A stretch of 37,262 nt of DNA. Source: an uncultured Sulfurovum sp. GTDB taxonomy: Bacteria > Campylobacterota > Campylobacteria > Campylobacterales > Sulfurovaceae. Below are positions 1 to 7,842 of the stretch, piece after piece (within the stretch, counting starts at the first letter, position 1; every line of letters starts with the position of its first letter). Position numbers and translations under genes: made by a program. The notes below the pieces were generated by a model, which was not told the origin of the DNA, searched no databases, and saw only the letters and a program-made list of their open reading frames with translations. The stretch is taken from assembly GCA_902727915.1 (NCBI GenBank), contig CACVAU010000028.1, forward strand, positions 1 to 37,262, in the 5' to 3' direction.

Positions 1-68
1 TTAGGTGAAACCCTTATGATTCCCTCGCCTCTTATACTCTAAGTGGCTCCCATTGTTCTTGGACGCGT

Positions 69-97
69 ATTATAGACAAATCCTCCCACTATGTCAA
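69..97 (-). promoter_or_regulatory. Perfect-consensus sigma70 promoter reading left out of the window
   Basis: Read on the minus strand, TTGACA (92-97) and TATAAT (69-74) are separated by exactly 17 bases, a full match to the consensus. Upstream (98-140) is an A/T-rich, UP-element-like stretch, and the bases just after the -10 are GC-rich (ACGCGTCC), like a stringently controlled discriminator. The expected start is near 61-63. The 60 transcribed bases in view carry no open reading frame with a ribosome binding site. This architecture is typical of rRNA or tRNA operons; what it drives lies outside the window. Confidence 0.8.
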
Positions 98-148
98 GAG
101 GTTTTCCAAATTTGTGCGAAATTTGTGAAGTTTTTTTATTGATAGTCT

Positions 149-985
149 CTAAAAGACGATCGTTTTATTTCCATGAACAAAAACTCTGTCATTCAAAACA
201 TAGTTCAAAGCCCGAGATAACACCACTTTCTCAACATCTCTTCCTGCTTTTTGCATCTCCAGCCAACCTAAACGATGATTAACAGGGATTACATCTTGTG
301 CAATGATTGGACCCTCATCTAATTCATCTGTAACATAATGTGCTGTTGCCCCAATAATCTTAACTCCTCTTTCATGAGCTTGTTTATATGGGTTAGCACC
401 TATAAACGCTGGTAAAAATGAATGGTGTATATTGATAATTTTTCTACTATATGCTTTTACAAAGTTTGGTGTCAAAATTCTCATATACTTTGCTAACACT
501 ATATAATCAAATTTTTGTTCATCAATTAATGTCATTACATGTTCTTCATGTTCTGCTCTTGTCATACCTTCTGCTGGCACTTTAAAAAATGGAATATCAA
601 AACGTCGTACTAAATGCTCTAGTGTATCATGATTTGCAATAACAGCTTCTATATCTGCATCCAACTCACCAGCTTCATGACGTATTAAAATATCTCCTAA
701 TGCATGTGACTCTTTTGTAGCTAAGATTACGATTTTCTTACGTTTGGGTTCAACTACTTTTAAATTGGCTTCTCTAGGAATCACTTTCTTTAACTCATTA
801 TCTAACTCTTCAACATCAAAATCACCAGTAACAACTGTACGCATAAAGAACTTACCTTGCTCCTTATCCACAAACTCCCTATTATTTTCTATATTTAGAT
901 TTCTATCATAAAATACTTTTGAGATTTTATACACCAATCCCTTTTCATCATCACAATCAATTAATACTCTTACTCTCTTTTCCAT
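149..985 (-). CDS. purU: Formyltetrahydrofolate deformylase PurU
   Basis: Hydrolyses 10-formyl-tetrahydrofolate to formate and tetrahydrofolate in the cytoplasm, balancing one-carbon pools. The 278-residue protein has an N-terminal ACT domain (about 4-80) and a formyltransferase-fold domain (about 83-260). The signature NIHHSFLPAF (185-194) supplies the expected catalytic Asn185 and His187, and Asp223 sits in LDEGPII. I chose the ATG at 985 because AGGATAG precedes it and the protein then begins directly with the ACT domain; an upstream in-frame start would overlap the preceding gene. The patatin-like gene lies 29 bases upstream on the same strand, and a TATAAT at 1014-1019 (minus strand) could give purU its own promoter. 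Length and motifs are normal for the family. Confidence 0.95.
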   Translation of the reverse strand: MEKRVRVLIDCDDEKGLVYKISKVFYDRNLNIENNREFVDKEQGKFFMRTVVTGDFDVEELDNELKKVIPREANLKVVEPKRKKIVILATKESHALGDILIRHEAGELDADIEAVIANHDTLEHLVRRFDIPFFKVPAEGMTRAEHEEHVMTLIDEQKFDYIVLAKYMRILTPNFVKAYSRKIINIHHSFLPAFIGANPYKQAHERGVKIIGATAHYVTDELDEGPIIAQDVIPVNHRLGWLEMQKAGRDVEKVVLSRALNYVLNDRVFVHGNKTIVF

Positions 986-1014
986 TTCTATCCTATAGTT
1001 ATATAATGGGAAAA

Positions 1015-1770
1015 TTATAGCAATTTTTTTGCTAACTCTTCCCATTGTTCTTTCAACTCATTATAACCAGTTTCATATGCCATCTCTATTTCTGAAAAAT
1101 CAAACAAGTGCATGTTTGCCACGCCTTTAACTTCAAAAAAAGCATCTGCTAATTTTTTAGATGGCATAGAATTGGAACGTATCATAATAAGTATAGAACG
1201 AATCATTAATGATTTAAATGATTCTAAATCTTCACCTCTTAATGGATTAATATTGATAGCCAACGATTTCTCATTATAATCTAACAATGGCTTCACTGGT
1301 AAATTATCAGAAAAGCCACCATCGATATAAGATCTCTCTCCTATTTTCTTTGCACGGAATAAAGGCGTAATCGTAGAAGAAGCAATTGTATAGCTAATTG
1401 GATTCCCATGACTTATATAATGACTCTCTCCTGTATCAATGTCTGTGACACAAGTATAAAAAGGAATCTTTAATTCAGAATAACATTCTATCCCTAAAGT
1501 CTCTTCCAATTTTTTCTCTAACTTATTCATTTTAAAAAGACCAATATCACCACTCGCCCATACAAAAAGTTCTTTCTTTTCTAATGAATTCAAAAAGGCT
1601 AACATATCATCACTCTTCAAACCTGCTGCTAAAAAAAGCCCAACTATAGCTCCAGCACTTGAACCTGACACAGCTGTTACTTCAACACCTTGCTCTTCTA
1701 AAAACTTAATAGCTCCTACATGGGCTGCACCACGAAGACCACCACCACTTAATGACAATGTAATTTTCAT
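1015..1770 (-). CDS. Patatin-like phospholipase (RssA-type)
   Basis: A 251-residue patatin-fold serine hydrolase, expected to release fatty acids from lipids by a Ser-Asp dyad. All hallmarks are visible: the oxyanion-hole motif GGGLRG (9-14), the nucleophile elbow GSSAG with Ser38, and the DGG motif with Asp150. There is no signal peptide or membrane helix, so it is probably cytoplasmic or peripheral, like RssA/YchK-type patatins. The substrate cannot be read from sequence. It lies upstream of purU on the same strand (29-base gap) and may be cotranscribed with it; no functional link is obvious. Confidence 0.88.
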   Translation of the reverse strand: MKITLSLSGGGLRGAAHVGAIKFLEEQGVEVTAVSGSSAGAIVGLFLAAGLKSDDMLAFLNSLEKKELFVWASGDIGLFKMNKLEKKLEETLGIECYSELKIPFYTCVTDIDTGESHYISHGNPISYTIASSTITPLFRAKKIGERSYIDGGFSDNLPVKPLLDYNEKSLAININPLRGEDLESFKSLMIRSILIMIRSNSMPSKKLADAFFEVKGVANMHLFDFSEIEMAYETGYNELKEQWEELAKKLL

Positions 1771-1786
1771 CTATACTCTTTTCTAG

Positions 1787-1792
1787 TATAAT
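1787..1792 (+). promoter_or_regulatory. Candidate -10 box for the 101-residue protein
   Basis: TATAAT lies 28 bases before the ATG at 1821, in the 50-base divergent gap after the patatin gene start. No clear -35 is visible, as is usual for Campylobacterota sigma70 promoters. Confidence 0.5.
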
Positions 1793-1820
1793 ACCAAAAA
1801 TTAAATCCGAATGGAAAAAT

Positions 1821-2126
1821 ATGAAAAAAGTATTTCAAATACAACAAGAGCGACTGAAACTAGACCGAGCTGTGGATGCTATCAAAAATGAACTACGTAA
1901 ATATGCAAAGCGTGAGAAGAAAAAAGACTTACCTAATAAAAAAACAATGTATTGGGATTTTGACTGTAAATTTGGAAAAACTGCTGAATTGGCAACAGCG
2001 TGTACATTTGAAGAAATCTCAACACAATTAAATTCAGTAGTTAAAGATGGTTGGAAAGAGTGTTATGTGGAAGTTATGGCAAAAGCTGTAGATAAACCTG
2101 TAAAAGAGGAAGAAGAGGAAGAGTAA
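1821..2126 (+). CDS. Small conserved protein, DUF6172-like
   Basis: A 101-residue soluble protein of unknown function. It has a basic N-terminal half (KNELRKYAKREKKK, about 22-35), a central aromatic/acidic motif YWDFDCKFG (44-52) and an all-Glu tail (EEEEEE). From memory, the combination of a KREKKK-type basic run followed by WDFDCKFG resembles the DUF6172 family of small proteins; I could not verify this. The basic segment and acidic tail might suggest nucleic-acid or ribosome contact, but that is speculation. It is a single gene, divergent from the patatin gene and convergent with leuB, with only a weak ribosome binding site (GGAA). Confidence 0.75.
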   Translation: MKKVFQIQQERLKLDRAVDAIKNELRKYAKREKKKDLPNKKTMYWDFDCKFGKTAELATACTFEEISTQLNSVVKDGWKECYVEVMAKAVDKPVKEEEEEE

Positions 2127-2132
2127 AATACT

Positions 2133-2152
2133 CCCTTCGACTTCGCTCAGGG
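2133..2152. repeat. Short REP-like palindromic element
   Basis: The 20-mer CCCTTCGACTTCGCTCAGGG is bounded by CCCT/AGGG and is much more GC-rich than its surroundings. It lies between convergent genes. From memory, near-identical short sequences occur as dispersed intergenic repeats in many genomes, which suggests a REP-type element. No second copy was found in this window. Confidence 0.45.
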
Positions 2153-2179
2153 TACGTTTTTAATTATTTAGAAACGTAC
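2152..2179. terminator. Hairpin between convergent genes
   Basis: A perfect 8-base inverted repeat, GTACGTTT (2152-2159) and AAACGTAC (2172-2179), with a 12-base A/T loop. It ends directly at the leuB stop codon. No strong T tract follows on either strand, so it is a plausible but weak bidirectional terminator. Confidence 0.45.
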
Positions 2180-3250
2180 TTACTTTGAAACATACTTTGC
2201 AATAATATCACCCATCTGAGAACAAGACAATACTTCTTTAGCATCATAAGCCCCAAGATCACCTGTACGATAACCTTTTGACAACGCTTTCTTAATAGCA
2301 TCATCAACTTTATTGGCAGCTTCTTCTTCACCCAATGCATAACGTAACATCATTGACGCAGATGAAATCGTTGCTAATGGATTCGCAATTCCTTGACCAG
2401 CGATATCTGGAGCAGAACCATGAATTGGTTCATAAAGACCAACCCCTTTTCCAGTACTCGCTGATGGAAGAAGTCCAATTGAGCCACTCAACATTGAAGC
2501 AGCATCTGAAAGGATATCACCAAAAATATTTCCAGTTAAAATAACATCAAACTGTTTTGGCTCTCTAATCAATTGCATCGCAGCATTATCAACATACATA
2601 TGGGTTAACTCAACTTCAGGATACTCTTCAGCAACTTCAATCACTGTTTCTCTCCAAAATTGACTTACTTCAAGTACATTGGCTTTATCTACAGAACAAA
2701 CTCTTTTGTTACGTTTCATTGCAATTTCAAAGGCAACATGGGCAATTCTTACCACTTCATCACGTGTATAAATCATGGTGTTATAAGCTTTGTCTGTCAA
2801 AAGTTCTCTTGGTTGACCAAAGTAAAGACCACCTGTAAGCTCACGAACAACCATAATATCCACACCTTTAACCACATCTGGCTTAAGTGTTGAAGCATTG
2901 ACTAGTTCATCATAAACAATAGCAGGACGAAGATTGGCAAATGTTCCCATCTCTTTTCTAATGGCTAACAATCCAGACTCTGGACGTAAATGACGTTCAA
3001 CACCATCCCATTTTGGTCCACCAATGGCACCAAAAAGTACAGCATCGGATTTTTTGACACCCTGAATGGTCTCATCTGGTAAAGGAACACCTGTTGCATC
3101 AAGTGCTACTCCTCCCATTAAAAATTCATCATACTCTAAGTTAAAATCCATATTTGCTGATAAAGCATCTAAAACTTTAACAGCTTCATCAATAATTTCT
3201 GGACCAATCCCATCACCTTTAATAACAGCAATTTTATAATTTCTAGTCAT
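2180..3250 (-). CDS. leuB: 3-isopropylmalate dehydrogenase LeuB
   Basis: Oxidatively decarboxylates 3-isopropylmalate with NAD+ in leucine synthesis. The 356-residue protein shows the family pattern throughout: GDGIGPEI near the N terminus, [10 protein letters not shown], the Asp-rich metal/substrate region [13 protein letters not shown], and the nucleotide-binding stretch [13 protein letters not shown] place the start at the ATG at 3250, preceded by AAGGTAAGGG and one base after the leuD stop; this start gives the family-typical N terminus. Its tight coupling to leuD implies cotranscription. leuA and leuC are not in the window. Confidence 0.96.
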   Translation of the reverse strand: MTRNYKIAVIKGDGIGPEIIDEAVKVLDALSANMDFNLEYDEFLMGGVALDATGVPLPDETIQGVKKSDAVLFGAIGGPKWDGVERHLRPESGLLAIRKEMGTFANLRPAIVYDELVNASTLKPDVVKGVDIMVVRELTGGLYFGQPRELLTDKAYNTMIYTRDEVVRIAHVAFEIAMKRNKRVCSVDKANVLEVSQFWRETVIEVAEEYPEVELTHMYVDNAAMQLIREPKQFDVILTGNIFGDILSDAASMLSGSIGLLPSASTGKGVGLYEPIHGSAPDIAGQGIANPLATISSASMMLRYALGEEEAANKVDDAIKKALSKGYRTGDLGAYDAKEVLSCSQMGDIIAKYVSK

Positions 3251-3251
3251 C

Positions 3252-3746
3252 TTATCCCTTACCTTCTGCAATCTCTTTTTTAGCAAATGCTATCAATCCA
3301 CCAGCATCAACTAACTCTTGCATAAACTCTGGGATAGGAGAAAATCTATAGGTTTTAGCTTGAGTGATGTTAATCACTTCACCTTTGTCCATATCTACTT
3401 TAACCGTATCCCCTTCATTAATTTCAGCCGACTCTTCAAGCTCAAAAATAGGTAAGCCCATATTAAAAGCATTCCTATAGAATATTCTTGCGAAAGTAGG
3501 TGCAATAATAGCAGCAACACCTGCTGATTTTAATGCAATCGGTGCATGTTCTCGACTTGAACCACAACCAAAATTTTCACCAGCCACGATGATATCACCT
3601 TCACTCATTTTACTTACAAACTCAGGGTCGGCATCTTCCATTACATGTTTTGCCAATTCACTTGGCTCACTTGTATTAAGATATCTAGCAGCAATAATTA
3701 AATCGGTGTCAATATGATCACCGAATTTCCAAACTTTACCTTGCAA
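3252..3746 (-). CDS. leuD: 3-isopropylmalate dehydratase small subunit LeuD
   Basis: The small swivelling subunit of isopropylmalate isomerase; it needs LeuC (not in the window), which carries the iron-sulfur cluster. The 164-residue protein has GDHIDTD, the substrate-specificity loop YLNT (about 22-25) and the signature [10 protein letters not shown] (about 61-70). The length fits the short LeuD form rather than the roughly 200-residue enterobacterial form. The start is a TTG at 3746 preceded by AAGGA with about five bases of spacing; no better start is visible. The 101-base gap before it holds a small CGGAG/CTCCG hairpin (3764-3782) and A/T-rich sequence that could carry a promoter. Confidence 0.93.
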   Translation of the reverse strand: MQGKVWKFGDHIDTDLIIAARYLNTSEPSELAKHVMEDADPEFVSKMSEGDIIVAGENFGCGSSREHAPIALKSAGVAAIIAPTFARIFYRNAFNMGLPIFELEESAEINEGDTVKVDMDKGEVINITQAKTYRFSPIPEFMQELVDAGGLIAFAKKEIAEGKG

Positions 3747-3847
3747 GGTCGTCCTTTAATAGTCGGAGGAAAAATAGCTCCGTGAAATATAGCCGAAAGT
3801 ATAACTAACTCGCACTAAAAGAGCAATTAGTATAAACTAAAGCTTAA

Positions 3848-4663
3848 TTAATATGATTCAACTCTAGCATCAAATTTACGCACTTCACCATTGTCATAAA
3901 TTTTAATCTTTTCAGACTTGGTAGTTCTACCCTCATCATCAAGCTCAAAAACTACTAGCTGTAAAATGTTCTTACACTTTTTAGCAATATCATAATGTCC
4001 ACCTATCCCTGTTAAAAAACGATTCATAGGTACATCTTTTTGCATTCCTATAACACCATCTCGGCAACCTGTTAAACCTACATCCGAAACATAACAGCAA
4101 CCATCTACTATCATCAAGTCATCTGTACCTACATGAGTATGCGTACCAAACAGTGCAGAAACACGTTTCTTTAATATATGCATCATTGCTAGCTTCTCAC
4201 TCGTCGCTTCTGCATGTATATCAACAATAATGTGTTTAATGCCCTCATCTTTTAGCTCATCCACAATTTCATCCATCATCACAAAAGGATTGTCTACCAT
4301 CGGCATGGTGTAATGTCCCATAACATTTAAGATGGCAACTTCATGATTGAGTACCTCTACTTTTATAAGTCCTTCTCCCGGACTTTTTCGTGGATAATTT
4401 ATGGGACGAATTAAAGGGTAATCTTTATAGAGTAAAAAAATCTCTTTTTTATCCCAAGAATGATTTCCTCCTGTCATAACATCTATGCCATTTCCTAAAA
4501 GCTCTTCACAATTCTTCTTAGTTAACCCAAAACCATGTGAAGCATTTTCATAATTCGCAATAACTAAGTCTAAACCATACGCTTCACGTAATCTTGGTAA
4601 ATGTTCTGCAATAATATCTCGTCCTGGTTTCCCAACTATATCTCCAATAAATGCCAACTTCAT
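3848..4663 (-). CDS. YmdB-family metallophosphoesterase (TIGR00282)
   Basis: A 271-residue cytoplasmic calcineurin-like phosphoesterase. Members of this family hydrolyse cyclic nucleotides such as 2',3'-cAMP. Every expected di-metal ligand can be read: Asp8 (GDIVGKPGR), Glu39 and Asn40 (NYENASHGFG), Asn67 and His68 (GNHSWD), His150 (DIHAEATSEK), His175 and His177 (GTHTHVG). It lies 21 bases downstream of a small membrane zinc-ribbon gene and upstream of leuD, all on one strand, so it may end a run that begins at feoA. Its physiological role in this organism is not evident. Confidence 0.93.
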   Translation of the reverse strand: MKLAFIGDIVGKPGRDIIAEHLPRLREAYGLDLVIANYENASHGFGLTKKNCEELLGNGIDVMTGGNHSWDKKEIFLLYKDYPLIRPINYPRKSPGEGLIKVEVLNHEVAILNVMGHYTMPMVDNPFVMMDEIVDELKDEGIKHIIVDIHAEATSEKLAMMHILKKRVSALFGTHTHVGTDDLMIVDGCCYVSDVGLTGCRDGVIGMQKDVPMNRFLTGIGGHYDIAKKCKNILQLVVFELDDEGRTTKSEKIKIYDNGEVRKFDARVESY

Positions 4664-4684
4664 TAAAGTACTACTTTCATTAAA

Positions 4685-4942
4685 CTACTTCTTCTTTTCA
4701 GAACAAATCATCGTGTCATGCCCACAGGTTCTACACTTTGGACGCACCGTAAAAATATACCAACCATTTTTATCTTTTAAAATTGGTGTTTTACATTTTG
4801 AACAAACCATTTTACTTTGAATAATAGCAGCTACCATTGCTGGAATAAAATAATAAATATTTTCAAAAAAGATAGCAAAAATAACCAATGTTCCTACAAT
4901 TACTGAAAGTAACATGTATTTTACAAATGAGGATAAACACAT
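4685..4942 (-). CDS. Small membrane protein with a C-terminal zinc ribbon
   Basis: An 85-residue protein of unknown function. Residues about 8-42 are strongly hydrophobic, enough for one or two membrane helices. The C-terminal part carries paired knuckles, Cys47-x2-Cys50 and Cys70-x2-Cys73-Gly, plus Cys80, which resembles a zinc ribbon or rubredoxin-like metal site on the membrane surface. It sits between a four-helix membrane protein and the YmdB-type gene, downstream of feoB. Whether the site binds zinc or iron cannot be told from sequence. Confidence 0.65.
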   Translation of the reverse strand: MCLSSFVKYMLLSVIVGTLVIFAIFFENIYYFIPAMVAAIIQSKMVCSKCKTPILKDKNGWYIFTVRPKCRTCGHDTMICSEKKK

Positions 4943-4967
4943 AAGAAAGACCCTTAACCTTATAAAT

Positions 4968-5408
4968 CTATGATTTTAAACTTGCTATGTGTGAACCTAT
5001 ACGCCAATAAAGCAAAATTTCAAAAATCATTGCGACGATTATAGCATTTTTAGCAGTAAATAACTCTTCAAGTCCAAAAAGAGAAGTCATCGCATAAAGA
5101 TTAAGCATTCCTATGGACATAAAAAAGAGTGAACGTAATAAAAATACCCAACCTACAGAGCTAAAGTCTTTTATAAAAAATACTTTTCGCTTACTATTAT
5201 AATAAGCATACATTATACCTAGAACAGAAATAATAACTTGAACAATGACCATTTGAATATTCCATAAACTGTGTATTTGAATAATAGCTTGAACAAACAA
5301 AGTTAGATAAAGTAGTAAAAATAATATTAAATATAAACTCGTATCATTAGGAGTAATACTATTTTCTACAATATCTTCTTTAAGTTGTTTAATTTTCCAA
5401 AAGTACAT
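4968..5408 (-). CDS. Four-helix membrane protein downstream of feoB
   Basis: A 146-residue integral membrane protein I do not recognise. Predicted helices are at about 24-44, 50-70, 86-106 and 119-137, with a basic cytoplasmic loop (NSKRK, 71-75) between helices 2 and 3. It begins only 9 bases after the feoB stop on the same strand and is therefore probably part of the feo transcript. The family of small accessory Feo proteins (FeoC) is soluble and unlike this, so this would be a lineage-specific neighbour or an unrelated passenger. Confidence 0.6.
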   Translation of the reverse strand: MYFWKIKQLKEDIVENSITPNDTSLYLILFLLLYLTLFVQAIIQIHSLWNIQMVIVQVIISVLGIMYAYYNSKRKVFFIKDFSSVGWVFLLRSLFFMSIGMLNLYAMTSLFGLEELFTAKNAIIVAMIFEILLYWRIGSHIASLKS

Positions 5409-5417
5409 CTATGAGTA

Positions 5418-7523
5418 TTACACCAAAATCCTATAAGTAATAAACGAAAGTATCCAAGCCGTAACCGAAGTAAAAATAAATAAGTAAGCCAAATACTTAT
5501 AACCTCCAGCTTCTTTAGCAAAAACCATTGAAGCTGCTAAACATGGTAAGTAAATCATTACAAATACAATAAATGCCATCGCTGAAGCAAAACCAATGTT
5601 CTCTCTTAATTTTTCCTGTAGGGAGCTATTTTCTTCATCCACATCATCACCAATAGCATAAAGAACACCTAGGGTTGAAACAACTACTTCTTTAGCTGCT
5701 AATCCCGTTTCTAAGGCTACAGTCATTCTCCAGTCAAATCCAAGTGGTGCAAAAATAGGTTCAGTTGCCTTACCTATTTGTCCAAGATAAGAGTTTTCAA
5801 GCTTTTTAAGATTTAATTCATTTTCTAATGAAGATACTAAAGTTTCGTTTGTTCCGGCTGCTTCTATTTTAGAGGCATACTCAGCATCAAAAATAGGTTG
5901 TTTAGGATAAGTTGAGGCAAACCAAATAAGCATAGACGCAGCTAAAATAAAGGTACCTGCTTTTTTCAAGTAACTTAGAGCCTTGTTGTAAACCGTATGC
6001 CAAATTAATGAAAATGAAGGTAGTCTATATTTAGGCATCTCCATTACAAATGGTTCAGCTTCCCCTTTAAAAACAAAAAGTCTCAATGCTTTTGCCATAA
6101 TCAGACCAAGAAATGCTCCAGCAAGATAAATAATAAATAAAATATTTCCAGCTTCTTCAGGAGCAAAAAACACCCCCACAAAAAGAACATAAACAGGAAT
6201 CTTTGCCCCACAAGACATGAACCCTATGATGAAAAGGGTAATTAACCTGTCTTTTTCACTTTTTAATGTTCGCGTTGACATATAAGCAGGAACAGAACAT
6301 CCAAAACCTGTTACTAAAGGAATAAAACTTTTACCATGTAGACCAAACTTATGAAAGAAACCATCCAATAAAAATGCTACTCTACTCATGTAACCCGTAG
6401 TTTCAAGTAAGGCAATACCAATGTATAAAATAATAATGTTGGGTAAAAAGAGTAGAACAGCCCCTACCCCAGCAATTATTCCATCAACGACTAAAGAGCG
6501 TGTCGCTTCATGAGAAATGAGTGAACCTATCCAGTCGCCATAAGCACCTATACCTGCATCTATCCAATCCATTGGAATAGAACCTATTTCAAAAGTAAGT
6601 TGAAAAAGTCCCCACATGAAAAAGAGAAATATAGGAATACCAATAAACTTGTTCAACAAAATAGCATCAATCTTTTGTGTACTGTTTTTAAGTTCTTTAG
6701 GCTTTTTGGTTTTCACCGTCTCCATACGAATACCTCTAGCAATAGCAATGTATTCATTTGATTTTATATCAGCTACATTTTTAGTCTCATGGTGCTTATA
6801 AATGTGCTTAAGGGAATTAACAATACGTGGTTGCAGTTCTGCAATAATAGGTTGAACATGTAATTCTTCATAAAGATCTTTGTCTTCAAAGAGAATCCTA
6901 ATCGCCATTTCACGTGAACTCAAATCACGTATTTGAAAACCTTTTTCATCCATAAAGTTTGAAAGTTCTATAATCTCTTCTTCTAAGGGTTCAGAATAAA
7001 CAATGTTTGAAACTCTTCTTTTTCTTGAATCATATACTTCATGTACTCTATCTAAAAGTTCTTCAATCCCCTCACCTGAATTGGCAGAGACTAAAACAGT
7101 TGGTACACCTGTAATGGCTTCAATCTTCTTAACATCAATCTCTAAGCCTTCTTTTTGAGCCTCATCAGACATGTTCAATGCTAAAACCATCTTCTTATTG
7201 AGTTTTAAAAGTTCTAAAGTTAAAAGTAGATTTCTTTGTAAATGTGTAGAGTCTAAAACATTGATAATAACGTCATAGTCTTCATTGAGTAAATAAGTAT
7301 GGGCGACTTTCTCTTCTTGTGTAAATCCAGAAATGGAATAAGTTCCAGGTAAATCAACCATTTCAAGTGTATGTGAATCATGATGAAAAGAGACTTCTGT
7401 TTTCTCTACCGTTACCCCAGAGAAGTTTCCAACCTTTAAAGCATTGGAACCACTCATGGTGTTAATTAGCATAGACTTCCCAACATTGGGTTGCCCTGCC
7501 AATACTACTTTAATGGTATCCAT
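5418..7523 (-). CDS. feoB: Ferrous iron transporter FeoB
   Basis: The inner-membrane Fe(II) permease with an N-terminal GTPase. The 701 residues show G1 GQPNVGKS (10-17), G2 Thr38 (GVTVEK), G3 DLPG (57-60), G4 NMSD (117-120) and a SAN G5-like motif, followed by a helical spacer and the polytopic transport region with its two Gate segments (around GCSVPAYMSTRTLKSEKDR and its C-terminal counterpart). The start overlaps the feoA stop by one base (TAATG), indicating translational coupling. A Fur-box candidate lies upstream of feoA. It is shorter than enterobacterial FeoB, mainly at the C terminus; no feoC is present. Confidence 0.97.
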   Translation of the reverse strand: MDTIKVVLAGQPNVGKSMLINTMSGSNALKVGNFSGVTVEKTEVSFHHDSHTLEMVDLPGTYSISGFTQEEKVAHTYLLNEDYDVIINVLDSTHLQRNLLLTLELLKLNKKMVLALNMSDEAQKEGLEIDVKKIEAITGVPTVLVSANSGEGIEELLDRVHEVYDSRKRRVSNIVYSEPLEEEIIELSNFMDEKGFQIRDLSSREMAIRILFEDKDLYEELHVQPIIAELQPRIVNSLKHIYKHHETKNVADIKSNEYIAIARGIRMETVKTKKPKELKNSTQKIDAILLNKFIGIPIFLFFMWGLFQLTFEIGSIPMDWIDAGIGAYGDWIGSLISHEATRSLVVDGIIAGVGAVLLFLPNIIILYIGIALLETTGYMSRVAFLLDGFFHKFGLHGKSFIPLVTGFGCSVPAYMSTRTLKSEKDRLITLFIIGFMSCGAKIPVYVLFVGVFFAPEEAGNILFIIYLAGAFLGLIMAKALRLFVFKGEAEPFVMEMPKYRLPSFSLIWHTVYNKALSYLKKAGTFILAASMLIWFASTYPKQPIFDAEYASKIEAAGTNETLVSSLENELNLKKLENSYLGQIGKATEPIFAPLGFDWRMTVALETGLAAKEVVVSTLGVLYAIGDDVDEENSSLQEKLRENIGFASAMAFIVFVMIYLPCLAASMVFAKEAGGYKYLAYLFIFTSVTAWILSFITYRILV

Positions 7524-7762
7524 TACTTACTGTCCTCTTGCATTAGCTTCACTTCTATTTTTTGTGCTTCACTCATACGAAGACCAATCAATGTCTCTTC
7601 AGCCATAATCTCAACAGTCTGATTTCCTAGAGAACAAGCTTCTATACTAATTTCAGTACCTCTTGCAATGCCAAATGAAAATAGACGTGCTTTCAAAGCT
7701 TCATCTGTTCCTATACTATCAATAAGCGCCTTGTCACCCTTATGTAAATCTGAAAGTTTCAT
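7523..7762 (-). CDS. feoA: Ferrous iron transport protein FeoA
   Basis: A 79-residue cytoplasmic SH3-like protein required for FeoB activity. The sequence fits FeoA: MKLSDLHKGD at the N terminus, a central ARLFSFGIARG segment and a C-terminal EETLIGLRMSEAQKIEV strand region. AAGGA lies upstream of the ATG. It is the first gene of the feoAB unit, and the 80-base gap upstream holds a palindromic Fur-box candidate overlapping a possible promoter. Confidence 0.93.
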   Translation of the reverse strand: MKLSDLHKGDKALIDSIGTDEALKARLFSFGIARGTEISIEACSLGNQTVEIMAEETLIGLRMSEAQKIEVKLMQEDSK

Positions 7763-7794
7763 AAATTATTTTCCTTGGTCTATTATTTTGCGAA

Positions 7795-7809
7795 TGATAG
7801 TGACTATCA
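7795..7809 (-). promoter_or_regulatory. Fur-box candidate upstream of feoAB
   Basis: TGATAGTGACTATCA is a perfect 7-1-7 palindrome and matches 12 of the 14 specified positions of TGATAAT-N-ATTATCA. It lies about 33 bases before the feoA ATG. On the minus strand it overlaps a possible TTGATA -35 and the spacer of an AATAAT -10, so Fe-Fur binding would block the polymerase. The position in front of the best-known class of Fur targets strengthens the call. Confidence 0.75.
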
Positions 7810-7842
7810 ACTTAATCAAAGATAAAAATATGTTTTTTTCAA

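Noticed and set aside
986..1045. Twenty-residue N-terminal extension of purU
   Set aside because: It would overlap the end of the patatin gene and adds non-family residues; the ATG at 985 has AGGATAG upstream and starts the ACT domain.
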